Both the position numbers and the translations under genes were made by a program. A stretch of DNA of 64,000 bases, taken from the IMG/VR virus record IMGVR_UViG_3300037222_000100, positions 1 through 64,000 of that record; one strand, given 5' to 3'. The notes beneath the pieces are model-generated. The model did no database searches. It had not been told where the DNA came from and saw only the letters and a program-made list of their open reading frames with translations. Numbering within the stretch: the first letter of the stretch is position 1; the number at the start of each line of letters is the position of its first letter. Of this stretch, positions 1 to 8,625 are shown one piece after another. The stretch is from a virus.

Positions 1-1227
1 ATCGCTTGCGGCCGTCTTAGCGATGTACTCGCCGCTTACGCCGCTGATCTGAGGAAAGAGCCCGCGATTGGCCAGCATCTTGTAGATGATGTTGGACTCG
101 GCATAGTCGCCCTTGCCCTTCTTCATGTCGATCTGGCGTTTCTTGTGGATCGAGTGCCAGAAGCGAATCGCCGCGTCGGGCTCGTAGCGCAGAAGGCGTT
201 CCATCTTGTCTGCCATCTGGAGCGCCCATGCGTAGAAGCCTCCTTGTTCTGATTTCACATCATGCACGCGGTTCTTCTCGGGAGGCACGATCCACTGGTT
301 CGTGTCGATGTCATAGCCGGAACGCAGTCCCGGCTTGTATAGGTCATTGGGCTTGATACCTCCGCCGACCACGAAGTCTTGAAGAGGAAACGGCGTTCCC
401 GGCATCTGTCTGCCATCGAGCTTATCTACCATGAGCGCGATCATCTCTGCGCGGGACCACTCAGGAAAAATACGACTGTCGATAAACAAGCTCACGTCGC
501 AGTCCGAGTCCTCTGAATACTGGTACGTAGTCAAACTTCCCGTCAGCACAAGAGTGAGCCAATCCTCCACGTTTGTGTAACCCGCATGTTCGAGTGTATC
601 GTAAATCGACTTCTTGATCCAGTGCGCGTGGAGAGGCTTGAGGACTGGCTTGGTCGCGGCGGGGTTGTCCCATACCAAGGGTGACAGTTCTGCATGGATT
701 TCATCAAGGATGTTGGCTGTGCGAGAGATGTGCCCGCGACCCCGGAACATGTTTGCCGTGTCTTCCATCGAGTGCGTGCCCTCTCCATACCCAATGAGAT
801 GGTCAGCTAGCTCCTCATCATCGCTTGGGGCGATCTGGCCGTACCCATTTTCATGCAGGAAGTGATGGGTCAACCAATAGGCTGTACGCTTGTTGCCATC
901 CTCAAACGCTTGCGCCTGTCCTACGCCATGAGCGAGTGCCGCTGCTGCGTTGGCCATGCTGCCCGTATAGTTGTACTGGTTCTGTGCGCGGCCTAGAGCG
1001 CCCTGTAGGACCTCGGGACGAAGAAGAGCATGGTTGGCCTGCCCATGGGCCGCGAAAGATGCCCGATTGGCTTCTACTGCATCCTCGGCAGTCGGGAAGT
1101 AGGGATCATCTATTTGAGCTTGGCCATTGCCCTCGGGGCTTTCGGCCAGTGTGCTTTGATGTGTGCCCCAACCGGGACCTTCGGGCGTTTCATAGAGACT
1201 CCTTGGTTGTTCGTTTATCCTCGGCAT
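1..1227 (-). CDS. Fic/Doc-like protein fused to a nucleotidyltransferase domain (C-terminus cut by window edge)
   Basis: An open frame starts at the ATG at 1227 (MPRINEQPRS) and runs off the left edge, so about 408 residues are visible. Residues around 95-125 carry QAFEDGNKRTAYW, which matches the Fic/Doc active-site loop (HxFxDGNKRTA) except that Gln replaces the catalytic His. Further on, GSLTTYQYSEDSDCDVS fits the GS...DxD signature of the polymerase-beta nucleotidyltransferase fold. Fic proteins transfer nucleotides or phosphate to target proteins or nucleotides; with Gln for His this domain may be inactive or structural. It lies downstream of the tRNA-nucleotidyltransferase fusion and could be a virion-delivered effector, but that is inference. 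CATAAA lies 7 nt upstream of the ATG, so the start may be leaderless. Confidence 0.72.
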   Translation of the reverse strand, partial: MPRINEQPRSLYETPEGPGWGTHQSTLAESPEGNGQAQIDDPYFPTAEDAVEANRASFAAHGQANHALLRPEVLQGALGRAQNQYNYTGSMANAAAALAHGVGQAQAFEDGNKRTAYWLTHHFLHENGYGQIAPSDDEELADHLIGYGEGTHSMEDTANMFRGRGHISRTANILDEIHAELSPLVWDNPAATKPVLKPLHAHWIKKSIYDTLEHAGYTNVEDWLTLVLTGSLTTYQYSEDSDCDVSLFIDSRIFPEWSRAEMIALMVDKLDGRQMPGTPFPLQDFVVGGGIKPNDLYKPGLRSGYDIDTNQWIVPPEKNRVHDVKSEQGGFYAWALQMADKMERLLRYEPDAAIRFWHSIHKKRQIDMKKGKGDYAESNIIYKMLANRGLFPQISGVSGEYIAKTAASD

Positions 1228-1235
1228 TACACTCT

Positions 1236-1433
1236 TTATGAACTAGCATGAACGTCTGATCTCGTGTCTTGATGCCAGCGCATAGAAAGCGCCTCGGCAA
1301 TTCGTCGGTCGGGATGAACAAGATGGATGCAGAAGATTTCTTCAAGCGCCCCATCGGCTCGCTTGACGAAATAACGTTTAGGCCGTCGGCTGACATTGAT
1401 GTACTTGATCCTACTCGGAAGACCCAGGGGCAT
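1236..1433 (-). CDS. small hypothetical protein, 65 aa
   Basis: ATG at 1433 opens a 65-codon frame (MPLGLPSRIK...) with a charged composition that reads like protein. It overlaps the last 23 nt of the LAGLIDADG gene and ends 9 nt before the start of the Fic gene. No family is recognised. It may instead be noncoding sequence brought in with the endonuclease. Confidence 0.35.
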   Translation of the reverse strand: MPLGLPSRIKYINVSRRPKRYFVKRADGALEEIFCIHLVHPDRRIAEALSMRWHQDTRSDVHASS

Positions 1434-1860
1434 GGTATTCTGCTCTGAGTGTAGCATAGCGGTCGTAAATACGCAAGCGCTCCTCGGCGTGCGGATTCCC
1501 ACCCCGCCCAAAACGATTGCCTTGGTGATGCGTAAGCTCTAGCTGAAGTTCTGCCAACGGTTTCTTGACAACAAGGAACGGCAACACCAACGTTAGAGTA
1601 TTCGCCACATCCTCATTGGCGGTCACCTGCCACTCATAGACACGCTTGCCCGTACTTGTTCGCGCCTTTCGTTCCCGATACGTGCCACCGAATAGACCAT
1701 GTAGCTTTTCAATGGGCGCAGCATACACGGCTTGATTTGCCATAACATGAGAACGAACCGTCAAGTACTTCCCACGGGTCAATCGCTTGTCCATGTAAAA
1801 ACTTCCCTCGCCGTCAAGAAAGCCCGCCGCCCAAATGTAGTCCGTAAACGCTGAAATCAC
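1411..1860 (-). CDS. LAGLIDADG-type homing endonuclease
   Basis: The motif AAGFLDGEGSF near the N-terminus is the LAGLIDADG signature, in the single-motif form typical of homodimeric endonucleases. I chose the GTG at 1860 because it directly follows the stop of the upstream gene at 1868; an ATG at 1929 would overlap that gene by 62 nt. The protein is about 149 aa, a usual size for a one-motif enzyme. Such enzymes cut an allele lacking their gene and so spread themselves. It stands between two long genes with no intron visible, so it is freestanding. Confidence 0.8.
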   Translation of the reverse strand: MISAFTDYIWAAGFLDGEGSFYMDKRLTRGKYLTVRSHVMANQAVYAAPIEKLHGLFGGTYRERKARTSTGKRVYEWQVTANEDVANTLTLVLPFLVVKKPLAELQLELTHHQGNRFGRGGNPHAEERLRIYDRYATLRAEYHAPGSSE

Positions 1861-1867
1861 AGTTGTT

Positions 1868-4800
1868 CTACGTATTAGGCTGCGCTTGAGCGTATTCTGT
1901 AGCCCTCTGTAGCAACGCAGGGCGCTCATTCAAGGCGGGATTCTCTACTACGTCATTTGTCAACTGTCGCAAAACGGTGCCTATCTGAGGTCCTTTGAGC
2001 CCCAGAACAAGCAAATCGCTTCCGTTCACAGAGATCATCGATTGGGTGGTCGGAGCACCGGCTTGGCGAGCTTGCTCAACCAGTTCGCGCTGCTGATCAA
2101 CCGTTGCTTGATTGCGCTTGTTCTCTGCACCCTTTCCGGCAATGTCCGCTTCACGCAAGGTCATCAAATCATCTGCCGAATCTCCCACTCGATTCAAAAA
2201 ACGTCTTGCGCCCTTAGGAGAACTGAAATCGGGATACATGTGATGGCTGATGAGATTGTGGACGTTACGAATCTTCGAGACGGGGTAGTTGTACGTTTCA
2301 CGGAGACGTTGCTCGGCGATGTCTGCGCCCACTTTCGCGTGATCGGCACCGACCGGCTGGCCGTCGATCATGCCGGGGTAGTAATGCGTAACCTCTGTCG
2401 CAGGATCGACCCATGATGAAGCTGGCTTGCCAACATCGTGGAGGAGAGCCGCGAGACGGACCTCGGGATCATCTGTCAGATGCGATACGTTGTCGAGCAC
2501 GTTCAGGCTGTGCTCACCAAGGGAGTAGTTGTGATGCGGGTTGCGCTGATCGTAGTCGAAGTTGTTCGCTAGCTCCGGGAACATGTGATGCAGCACGCCA
2601 GTTTCCTGCGCGAGGCGTAGTGCTCCGGCAGGATTGGGGCTTGCGAGGAGCTTGTCTAGTTGCTGCTTGAGCGCATCTGGCGACTCGTTGTCGAGTCGGT
2701 AGGCGTGTTCCTCCATCTCCTTGCGGGTGCGCTCATCCGGCACCAACCCGTGCCGTGAAGCAGCAACGAGAGCGCGTACCAAACGCGTCGGGTCCTCGTC
2801 AAAGGAATCGGGGTGAGTAGTACGGAGGGTATGGGACTCAATATCCTTCGCTCCCCCGTAAGGATCGACAAGTCGTCCCGTCTCAAGGTCAACCGCCATC
2901 GAGTTCGCTGTGAAGTCTCTACGCGCAAGGTCTTTCTCCACTGGTAGGTTATGGTCTACGGTGATTTTGCCCTGGCCTCGTCGTCCACCCTCTTCGTAGG
3001 TGTCCGTGCGCGGCAGAGCGATCTCCACTTCCTGTCCTTTGGTGCGGTACTTGTATGTGCCGAAGCGCTTGCCCTCCCAGTTGACGCTGCCCGGAAGCTT
3101 GTCGAGCACATTCTCAACCTGCTCAGCCGGGAGGCCCGACACCATGAAGTCAATGTCACGCGGCTCCTTCTGAAGTAGAGCATCGCGTATGGCACCGCCC
3201 ACGACGTAGACATGACCCCCGGCCTTACGTAGCGCCTGGAAGGCGTTCCAGGCTGCTCCATCGGCCGCAGTGAGTGTCTTGACGTAGGAGCCAACGTCCG
3301 CCGTGGCGAGCTTCTGTGCCTTACCCTGCTGATTTTCAAGTTCGAGGCTCGTGATCTCCATGTGAGGATGGCTCCAGTACCAAAGCTGCATCATGTGATA
3401 GGTCGAGTACGGCATCGTGGTCGTCGTGTTGATGACGATCTTGCCACCGGGCTCGTAGTAGCCCTCCACGATACCACCCGGCGTGAACTGTCCCATGATG
3501 TCCGAGGTCTTCATACCAGGATGACCTACCGTGATGTAGTCTTTGTCGATGTCGTAGACGAACGGAAGAGGCGCTTCGAGCAGGTCCTTTGGTTCCTTGC
3601 CGCCCGCTGCGGTCACGTAGCGATGCCCGCTCGTATTGACCATGCCCATGCGGCGCACGAGCCGTTCTCCCTCTGGCGAGTCTGCATGCGTGTACGCATT
3701 CGGGTAGTGAAGCAGCATCCGTTGCAAAAGGGCCGTGCCTACGCCTCGGTTATGCACTGCCGAATGCACCATGACAACCTCCGCCTCGTCCTCGCCGGGG
3801 CGCACAACGCCATAGCCGACGATCTGACCATCGAGATAGCCGCCGTAGAAGACATAGCCCTCGTCGCGATTGTAACCCCAGAGCTTGGAGTAGAGGTCGA
3901 AGTCTTCGACAGTCGAAGCTTCGCGGAAGGAAGCTAGCGGTTGCGCCGTAGGTTCGCTGTTGCGAAGACGAAGAGGAAGAACGTCGTCTTTGTCGTTGAG
4001 CGTTGGGAAGTGACCGTCATCCAGGTAAGCGGGAGCCGCATCTAGGGGATCATGTTGCTTGTTGTGCAACACGTACTGGCGAAAGTTCGGCAGCACGACA
4101 CCGCATGTCGAACACGTTAGCTCACCCTGCGGCTCGCCATCGAATGCCTTCTGGGGCTCGGCTTCCGGGTTGCCCTTGTCGTATTCCTCCGTCCACTCCT
4201 TGTTCTTCATGCGGTCGTTCATGTCCGTGCCGCCGGGATACTCGGCTAGACGAAGACCGAAGTCGTCAGCCCATTCCTCTAGCCCCGCTCGTGCGGCCGG
4301 GTTGAGCTTGCCCTGAATCTTCGCCATCTTGCCTTCGACCACGATACGTCCCTTGCTGCCACGGAACGGTGCCTCGCTTAGCTTGAGTCCGCCCTTGGTG
4401 GTGTACCAGTAGGACTTCTTGGCTCCAAAGTCATCGTGGATGGGTTGACCGCTACCGTCCACGAGCCCGCCCCAAGTCCAACCCACGCGCTTGCCGTAGT
4501 CCTGAAGCTCTTTGACGAGCCCGCGCAGTGCGATGTTGCCTTCTACGCTCCAGAGAGCATCACGCCCTCGCACAGTGACGTAGCCCACCGCCATAGGACC
4601 CTCATGGTTCGCCGGAGTCCCAGAGTGATCGCGTAGTTCATCGTGGCTATGCATCGGCGAGACATGAAGCTGACCATTGCCGTAGAAGAACTTGTACTCC
4701 TTCTCGTTTGGTTTCTCCATCGAAAGCTCCAGATCGCTGCGCGTATCGTGGAAGTAGCGATTTTCGAAGTCTTGATTGGCCTGCGGCTCTTCGCCGGGGT

Positions 4801-5305
4801 ATGCGTCTCCCCACTCGCCGCTATCCGCCTGCTTAGGGATGCCTCGCTCCAGTGCCGCATTGGCTCGACGTGCGAACGTTTCTGCACGCGGATGATCCGG
4901 ATATGTCTTGATGCGGAAGTCACGATAGAGAGGGCTGTCTGCGCGTGTGTAGATAATCGGCCCTGAGCGATGGCGCTTCTGTTCGGGCTCGAAGTCATAT
5001 GGCTCGTCGTCCTCATCCAACAGACTCGTCTTTGCGGTCGTCGGCTCGTAAGAGTTCTCGTCACCAGTGAGATCGATAACGTACTGCTTGTCCGGAGACA
5101 CCCAAAAGTAGTGACCGTGCTTAGTACCCACAAAGCCACCGAGCTTGTCGGCTAGCCACTGCGACGTGACGAAGCACTGACCGGCACTAGCCTGAGGGTG
5201 TCCCTGGAAGTCAGGATGACGCGTCTCGTCTCCCCAGGCGTGTTCGGCCGCACTACGCAGTTCGTGCAGTTTGTCCTGGGTGATGGTATCGGGATCAAAG
5301 CCCAT
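1868..5305 (-). CDS. giant fusion: YunG-like + zinc finger + GNAT + CCA-adding tRNA nucleotidyltransferase with HD domain
   Basis: 1145 aa from ATG 5305, preceded by AGGTGG at good spacing. Residues about 1-140 look like the YunG family (GQCFVTSQWLADKLGG, then HYFW and DLTGDE). A C2H2-like zinc finger (CSTCG...HNKQH) lies near residue 400. A GNAT acetyltransferase fold follows at about 450-555 (HNRGVGTALLQ). From about 690 the class II CCA-adding/poly(A) polymerase head begins (VYVVGGAIRDALL, then RDIDFMVSG with the metal-binding DxD), and an HD phosphohydrolase motif (LLHDVGKP) is near 955. CCA-adding enzymes complete tRNA 3' ends, and none of the tRNA genes here encodes CCA, so the domain fits the tRNA array. 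The fusion of these domains is unusual; a structural or injected role is possible because the gene lies among virion genes. Confidence 0.85.
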   Translation of the reverse strand: MGFDPDTITQDKLHELRSAAEHAWGDETRHPDFQGHPQASAGQCFVTSQWLADKLGGFVGTKHGHYFWVSPDKQYVIDLTGDENSYEPTTAKTSLLDEDDEPYDFEPEQKRHRSGPIIYTRADSPLYRDFRIKTYPDHPRAETFARRANAALERGIPKQADSGEWGDAYPGEEPQANQDFENRYFHDTRSDLELSMEKPNEKEYKFFYGNGQLHVSPMHSHDELRDHSGTPANHEGPMAVGYVTVRGRDALWSVEGNIALRGLVKELQDYGKRVGWTWGGLVDGSGQPIHDDFGAKKSYWYTTKGGLKLSEAPFRGSKGRIVVEGKMAKIQGKLNPAARAGLEEWADDFGLRLAEYPGGTDMNDRMKNKEWTEEYDKGNPEAEPQKAFDGEPQGELTCSTCGVVLPNFRQYVLHNKQHDPLDAAPAYLDDGHFPTLNDKDDVLPLRLRNSEPTAQPLASFREASTVEDFDLYSKLWGYNRDEGYVFYGGYLDGQIVGYGVVRPGEDEAEVVMVHSAVHNRGVGTALLQRMLLHYPNAYTHADSPEGERLVRRMGMVNTSGHRYVTAAGGKEPKDLLEAPLPFVYDIDKDYITVGHPGMKTSDIMGQFTPGGIVEGYYEPGGKIVINTTTTMPYSTYHMMQLWYWSHPHMEITSLELENQQGKAQKLATADVGSYVKTLTAADGAAWNAFQALRKAGGHVYVVGGAIRDALLQKEPRDIDFMVSGLPAEQVENVLDKLPGSVNWEGKRFGTYKYRTKGQEVEIALPRTDTYEEGGRRGQGKITVDHNLPVEKDLARRDFTANSMAVDLETGRLVDPYGGAKDIESHTLRTTHPDSFDEDPTRLVRALVAASRHGLVPDERTRKEMEEHAYRLDNESPDALKQQLDKLLASPNPAGALRLAQETGVLHHMFPELANNFDYDQRNPHHNYSLGEHSLNVLDNVSHLTDDPEVRLAALLHDVGKPASSWVDPATEVTHYYPGMIDGQPVGADHAKVGADIAEQRLRETYNYPVSKIRNVHNLISHHMYPDFSSPKGARRFLNRVGDSADDLMTLREADIAGKGAENKRNQATVDQQRELVEQARQAGAPTTQSMISVNGSDLLVLGLKGPQIGTVLRQLTNDVVENPALNERPALLQRATEYAQAQPNT

Positions 5306-5317
5306 ACTCATTACCAC

Positions 5318-6094
5318 CTAGAAGGGGAGATCATCCTCGGGTGGCTGCGGGGCTGGCGCATCCGGTGCGGGATGATGGGGGTCCATGAACGGGTTCTTGA
5401 ATGGGACCTGCTCCAGAAGGCGTTCACCCGCGTTGGTGCGGAAAGAAGAAATGCCCTGGTAAGTCTGTCCTTGCGAGTTCTTCCACGGTTCAAGCGGCAT
5501 CTCTTTGACATAGATGGTGGCCATGCTCGTGCGGAAGTTGAGCATGACGAGAATGCCAAGGATGCCCTGGAGTCCCATCTCGCCCGCTTCGCGGTTCTTG
5601 GCTTCACGCTCAACAGGTCGTCCCGGATCGAAACGATGGTGTGTGGCGTCAAAGCCTCGCGTCTTGACCTCAATCCCCCATTGGGCGGTCGCCCCATCAA
5701 GAGGGGACCCAGAGTTCGCTGAGCCAGGGTGCCACCAGAGGATCGGTCCATACCCAGGTAGGCTGCCAAGGCCCTGAATGAGCTTCTCGCCGATTTCTCC
5801 CTGCTCATCCATCGTGAGTCCGATACGTGTTTTGCCGCCTGCAAGCCACTCGCCAGGGGACTCGAAATCAGCGCCGTGCCATGGCATCTCGTCGGCGAGT
5901 AGATCGGCCGACCATTTGCATTTGGGGCAGGTGTAGTAGCCACGATCCTGGTGGCTTGCGATGGTCTGTTGCGTATCTGGCGCGATATGGAAATTACACT
6001 GAGAGTTAGCACACGGAGCATAGTCCGAGTTCTTCAGTGATTCCGCATGTTCAGGGCTAACGGCCGGAATGCCTTCTTCAGGACTCAGCAGCAT
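5318..6094 (-). CDS. PD-(D/E)XK-like nuclease domain protein
   Basis: About 258 aa from ATG 6094, preceded by GAGAGG. It overlaps the end of the upstream gene by 17 nt. An N-terminal zinc ribbon (CANSQC...CPKC) is followed by SPLDGATAQWGIEVKTRG, where Asp and Glu-x-Lys form a restriction-endonuclease-like metal site. The C-terminus is proline rich. I believe similar proteins occur near structural genes of other actinophages, but I cannot name a family with certainty. The nuclease role is inferred from the motif alone. Confidence 0.6.
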   Translation of the reverse strand: MLLSPEEGIPAVSPEHAESLKNSDYAPCANSQCNFHIAPDTQQTIASHQDRGYYTCPKCKWSADLLADEMPWHGADFESPGEWLAGGKTRIGLTMDEQGEIGEKLIQGLGSLPGYGPILWWHPGSANSGSPLDGATAQWGIEVKTRGFDATHHRFDPGRPVEREAKNREAGEMGLQGILGILVMLNFRTSMATIYVKEMPLEPWKNSQGQTYQGISSFRTNAGERLLEQVPFKNPFMDPHHPAPDAPAPQPPEDDLPF

Positions 6095-6293
6095 CGACCT
6101 CTCGCCTTCTAGCCGTCGCAGCAGCGATGTCATGCACCGGCCCATCACAGTACGGGCAGGTGGCTACCGCCGCGTGATATCGCATCGTGAAGCTAGGAAG
6201 CGAGACAAGGGCAATGGGAGGCTTACCAGCCTTCTCCCACCGCTCTTCACAGTTCGAGCAGATATCGCCTGCCTGTTGGAACTCGTCGGCCAT
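6078..6293 (-). CDS. small zinc-ribbon protein, 71 aa
   Basis: Starts MADEFQQAGDI and carries two CxxC pairs (CSNCEE and CPYCDG) about 33 residues apart, which should bind one zinc ion. Its stop overlaps the start of the nuclease-like gene downstream, suggesting translational coupling. No known family; nucleic-acid or protein binding is likely for such ribbons. Confidence 0.65.
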   Translation of the reverse strand: MADEFQQAGDICSNCEERWEKAGKPPIALVSLPSFTMRYHAAVATCPYCDGPVHDIAAATARRREVDAAES

Positions 6294-6295
6294 GC

Positions 6296-6931
6296 TTAGC
6301 CATTGGTATCCTGCTTGAGTGCGCTTTCCAAAGCGCGATCCTGAAGCGATGCCAGTAGATGACCAAGCTGCGACTGTGCGATCATGCGAAGCTTTTCGTC
6401 ACGGGCATTGACCATGATGTACGGTACAACGATAGTTGGACCATCCTCGCCCTCACCCTGCCGCTCGTCCAGGGCGATCACGATGTATGCTGGAGAGTTC
6501 AAGACTGCGTTAGCGGCCTCGCGCGCAGCTTCCGTCCAATGCTCCTCGACGGCCCCCTCTGCTACCACGGGCTCCGACTTAGCCGGACCCTCTCCACCAT
6601 CGATGATTGAGACGACGCCCTTGACGAACGTCTCAGCTAGCGTCTGAAGCGCCTCATCGCGTTGGTTTTTATCTGGTGTCTCGCTCATATTTGCATCCTC
6701 TGCGATTTCGAAGTGACCCTCCCAGGTCCAGCCATCCGGCTGGCCGTTGTAGGCCCAGTGATCCTTGTCCCACTCTACTAGGACTTGAGGGTACCCGTAC
6801 TTGTCTAGTTTTCTCTTCCTGACCCATCCCTCGTTGCCGACGCGACTGAATCCGTTGTAGAAACCAGGATCAACCCCCTCGCGTAGTCGGACGCGAGCGT
6901 TAGCCTTGAATCGTTGCTGTGGCTCCTGCAC
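6296..6931 (-). CDS. hypothetical protein with N-terminal SH3-like segment
   Basis: I chose the GTG at 6931 because AGGAG lies 6 nt upstream and it follows the stop of the previous gene (6954). The 211-aa product begins with a Trp/Gly-rich segment (residues 1-75) resembling a small beta-barrel. It continues with an acidic helical part and a hydrophobic strand pattern near the C-terminus (PAYIVIALDERQ). A second in-frame start (MSETPDKNQ) with AGAGGA upstream at about 6690 could give a shorter form. Function unknown. Confidence 0.6.
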   Translation of the reverse strand: MQEPQQRFKANARVRLREGVDPGFYNGFSRVGNEGWVRKRKLDKYGYPQVLVEWDKDHWAYNGQPDGWTWEGHFEIAEDANMSETPDKNQRDEALQTLAETFVKGVVSIIDGGEGPAKSEPVVAEGAVEEHWTEAAREAANAVLNSPAYIVIALDERQGEGEDGPTIVVPYIMVNARDEKLRMIAQSQLGHLLASLQDRALESALKQDTNG

Positions 6932-6953
6932 GTTGATCTCCTGCTTCCACACA

Positions 6954-7226
6954 TTATGCCCCCGGAGTGGCGTAACTGAAAGGCCCACCCTGACGCAGGC
7001 GCACTTTGATACCCAGAATGCGCCAACGGAACCACTGGTTGCTCGGTGGCCACCAGTAGAACGAGAACGGGTACCAGGTGCAGAATCCACGGTTCTTCGA
7101 GTACTGGGTGTAGTTGAGTTTGAGCCGGTTCCAGCCGATTTCAAGCTCCCAAGTATCCTCGTACCGATGCCCCGGTATATAGGGGTTGCCGTCATCGTGC
7201 TGGCGCTTGATCGTCAAGAGATTCAT
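6954..7226 (-). CDS. hypothetical protein, 90 aa
   Basis: Starts MNLLTIKRQHDDGN and is unusually rich in Trp, Tyr and Phe (WYPFSFYWWPPSNQWFRW in the middle). It begins at the last base of the upstream gene's stop region (7226), as expected for a coupled operon gene. No family recognised. The aromatic composition suggests a packed beta structure, not a membrane helix. Confidence 0.7.
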   Translation of the reverse strand: MNLLTIKRQHDDGNPYIPGHRYEDTWELEIGWNRLKLNYTQYSKNRGFCTWYPFSFYWWPPSNQWFRWRILGIKVRLRQGGPFSYATPGA

Positions 7227-7585
7227 CAGGATGTCTCCGCTGGCGGGCCAGGGTCCTTTGGGTCCAGCGCGAGCCTGTTGTGATCCTGTGGCTGAAGAGC
7301 AGTGGCAACTGCCAAAGCGCCTTGTCCGGCGAGACGCCCGTTCGTCACGATGGCGCTGTTGACCGCATTGACGATACGCACAACAATGTGAATCACGAAG
7401 AAGAACGCGACAGCCCAGTATACGTTGGTGGCGAGGGCCAACGCTACACTAGCGAAGAAGGTGCTCGTGATCGTCAGGTCTGTTAGTCCGCCAAGGAGAA
7501 GCCCAACAACGTAATTGATGAGGTAAGCAGGAGCGCCCCGAAGGATGTCCCAGAATGTTAGCTCTTGTCCCTTTTGTGATGTCAT
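7226..7585 (-). CDS. small membrane protein, 119 aa
   Basis: MTSQKGQELTFWD is followed by two long hydrophobic segments (about residues 18-38 and 42-70) and a polar C-terminal tail rich in Pro and Asp. It overlaps the kinase gene upstream by 4 nt. It is not beside the endolysin, so a holin role has no direct support. Function unknown. Confidence 0.7.
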   Translation of the reverse strand: MTSQKGQELTFWDILRGAPAYLINYVVGLLLGGLTDLTITSTFFASVALALATNVYWAVAFFFVIHIVVRIVNAVNSAIVTNGRLAGQGALAVATALQPQDHNRLALDPKDPGPPAETS

Positions 7586-8061
7586 TGCGTGCCAGCGATA
7601 ATCGTGACGGAAGCGTACTTCTCGTCTAGGATATCACATCGCGCTTGCTGGTACTTCTTGAGCATTCCCTGCTGAGCATCCTCGGGCACAAGAGCGTATC
7701 CCTCGCGCTGTGCATTACGATGCAACGCCTGCGAGGGATTGTCGAAGAAGACCAGGTGGGCCTCTACTCCGCGCAGATGGGCAGTGCGCAAAAGCTCGTA
7801 ACGGGCCGCAGATGCCAAAGAGGTCGCATCCGCCACGGCATCATTGTCATGGCGCAAGAGGAAATCGATCCGAGTGTGGAACTCTCGAAAGACCTCATCG
7901 TTGCGCTCTGCTTTGTATGGCTCGCCGGGCCACTTGACCTCGCGAATGGCATCGGTGCTGACGATCAGCCGAGGTTCGAAAAAGGTCCGCGCCCATGTGC
8001 TCTTTCCGCAGCCGGGTACCCCGGCCAAAATGAACAGGCGTGGCCTGACGCGTCCCATCAT
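7582..8061 (-). CDS. polynucleotide 5'-kinase-like P-loop protein
   Basis: 159 aa with a Walker A motif GVPGCGKST near the N-terminus. Residues STDAIR follow after the spacing typical of T4 polynucleotide kinase and related zeta-toxin-like kinases. The family phosphorylates 5'-OH ends of RNA or DNA with ATP. No phosphatase domain is present. Together with the RNA ligase at 36.9-37.6 kb it would make a kinase-ligase pair able to reseal tRNAs cut by host anticodon nucleases; this pairing is inferred because the genes are far apart. Its start overlaps the stop of the upstream gene (ATGATG). Confidence 0.75.
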   Translation of the reverse strand: MMGRVRPRLFILAGVPGCGKSTWARTFFEPRLIVSTDAIREVKWPGEPYKAERNDEVFREFHTRIDFLLRHDNDAVADATSLASAARYELLRTAHLRGVEAHLVFFDNPSQALHRNAQREGYALVPEDAQQGMLKKYQQARCDILDEKYASVTIIAGTQ

Positions 8062-8327
8062 CGCAAGTACCTATAGATCGAGTCACGGAGATCGGCGACC
8101 TCCTCGTCTTCGTTGCCCTGGTGTACCAGGTCATTGAGGACGTGATACCACTCCTCTAGTTCACGCTTGCTCGGGCCTGCGTCAATTGAAGCTGCTATCC
8201 GCGTCTCCGGAGGACCGGGTTTCGTGTGCTCAGTGATCGTACGAGGAACGGCGCGCTCGACGCGCACTGGACGCTCCTGGGAGAAACTACTCATCCTCGG
8301 AAATACTGTCTCGATCTTGTCGCTCAT
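8058..8327 (-). CDS. hypothetical protein, 89 aa
   Basis: MSDKIETVFPR start, supported by GAGGAG 7 nt upstream even though this overlaps the previous gene by 41 nt. The C-terminal half is charged and helical (ELEEWYHVLNDL). No family recognised. The long overlap with the gene upstream in another frame is notable. Confidence 0.6.
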   Translation of the reverse strand: MSDKIETVFPRMSSFSQERPVRVERAVPRTITEHTKPGPPETRIAASIDAGPSKRELEEWYHVLNDLVHQGNEDEEVADLRDSIYRYLR

Positions 8328-8625
8328 CTTCGTCCTCCTCGTCTAGGAACCCCAGGTACCCTTCGAGTCTATTTGCAACGCGCATCAGTTGCTCAGACAG
8401 CTTCGACGTTCGTGATACCTCGCGCCTGTCACGGTAGGCTTCAGCGATATCTTCTGCCGACTGTTTGCCAAGGGCGTTATGAATGCTCAGTAGCGTGTCA
8501 TGCAGATGATGCCGCATCACCGGAATGTATTCGGTTGGGTCCCAATCGGGAACCCCTGTCTCCTCTGTCTCCTCGATCTCAGGCTCGTCGGGCAGCCGTT
8601 GATCAGGAGCCGAAATGTTGCTCAT
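8287..8625 (-). CDS. hypothetical acidic protein, 112 aa
   Basis: Starts MSNISAPDQRLPDEPE; a very acidic N-terminus is followed by a helical core with His-rich segment (MRHHLHDTL) and an acidic tail. The tail is translated over the start of the next gene. Function unknown. Confidence 0.6.
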   Translation of the reverse strand: MSNISAPDQRLPDEPEIEETEETGVPDWDPTEYIPVMRHHLHDTLLSIHNALGKQSAEDIAEAYRDRREVSRTSKLSEQLMRVANRLEGYLGFLDEEDEDERQDRDSISEDE

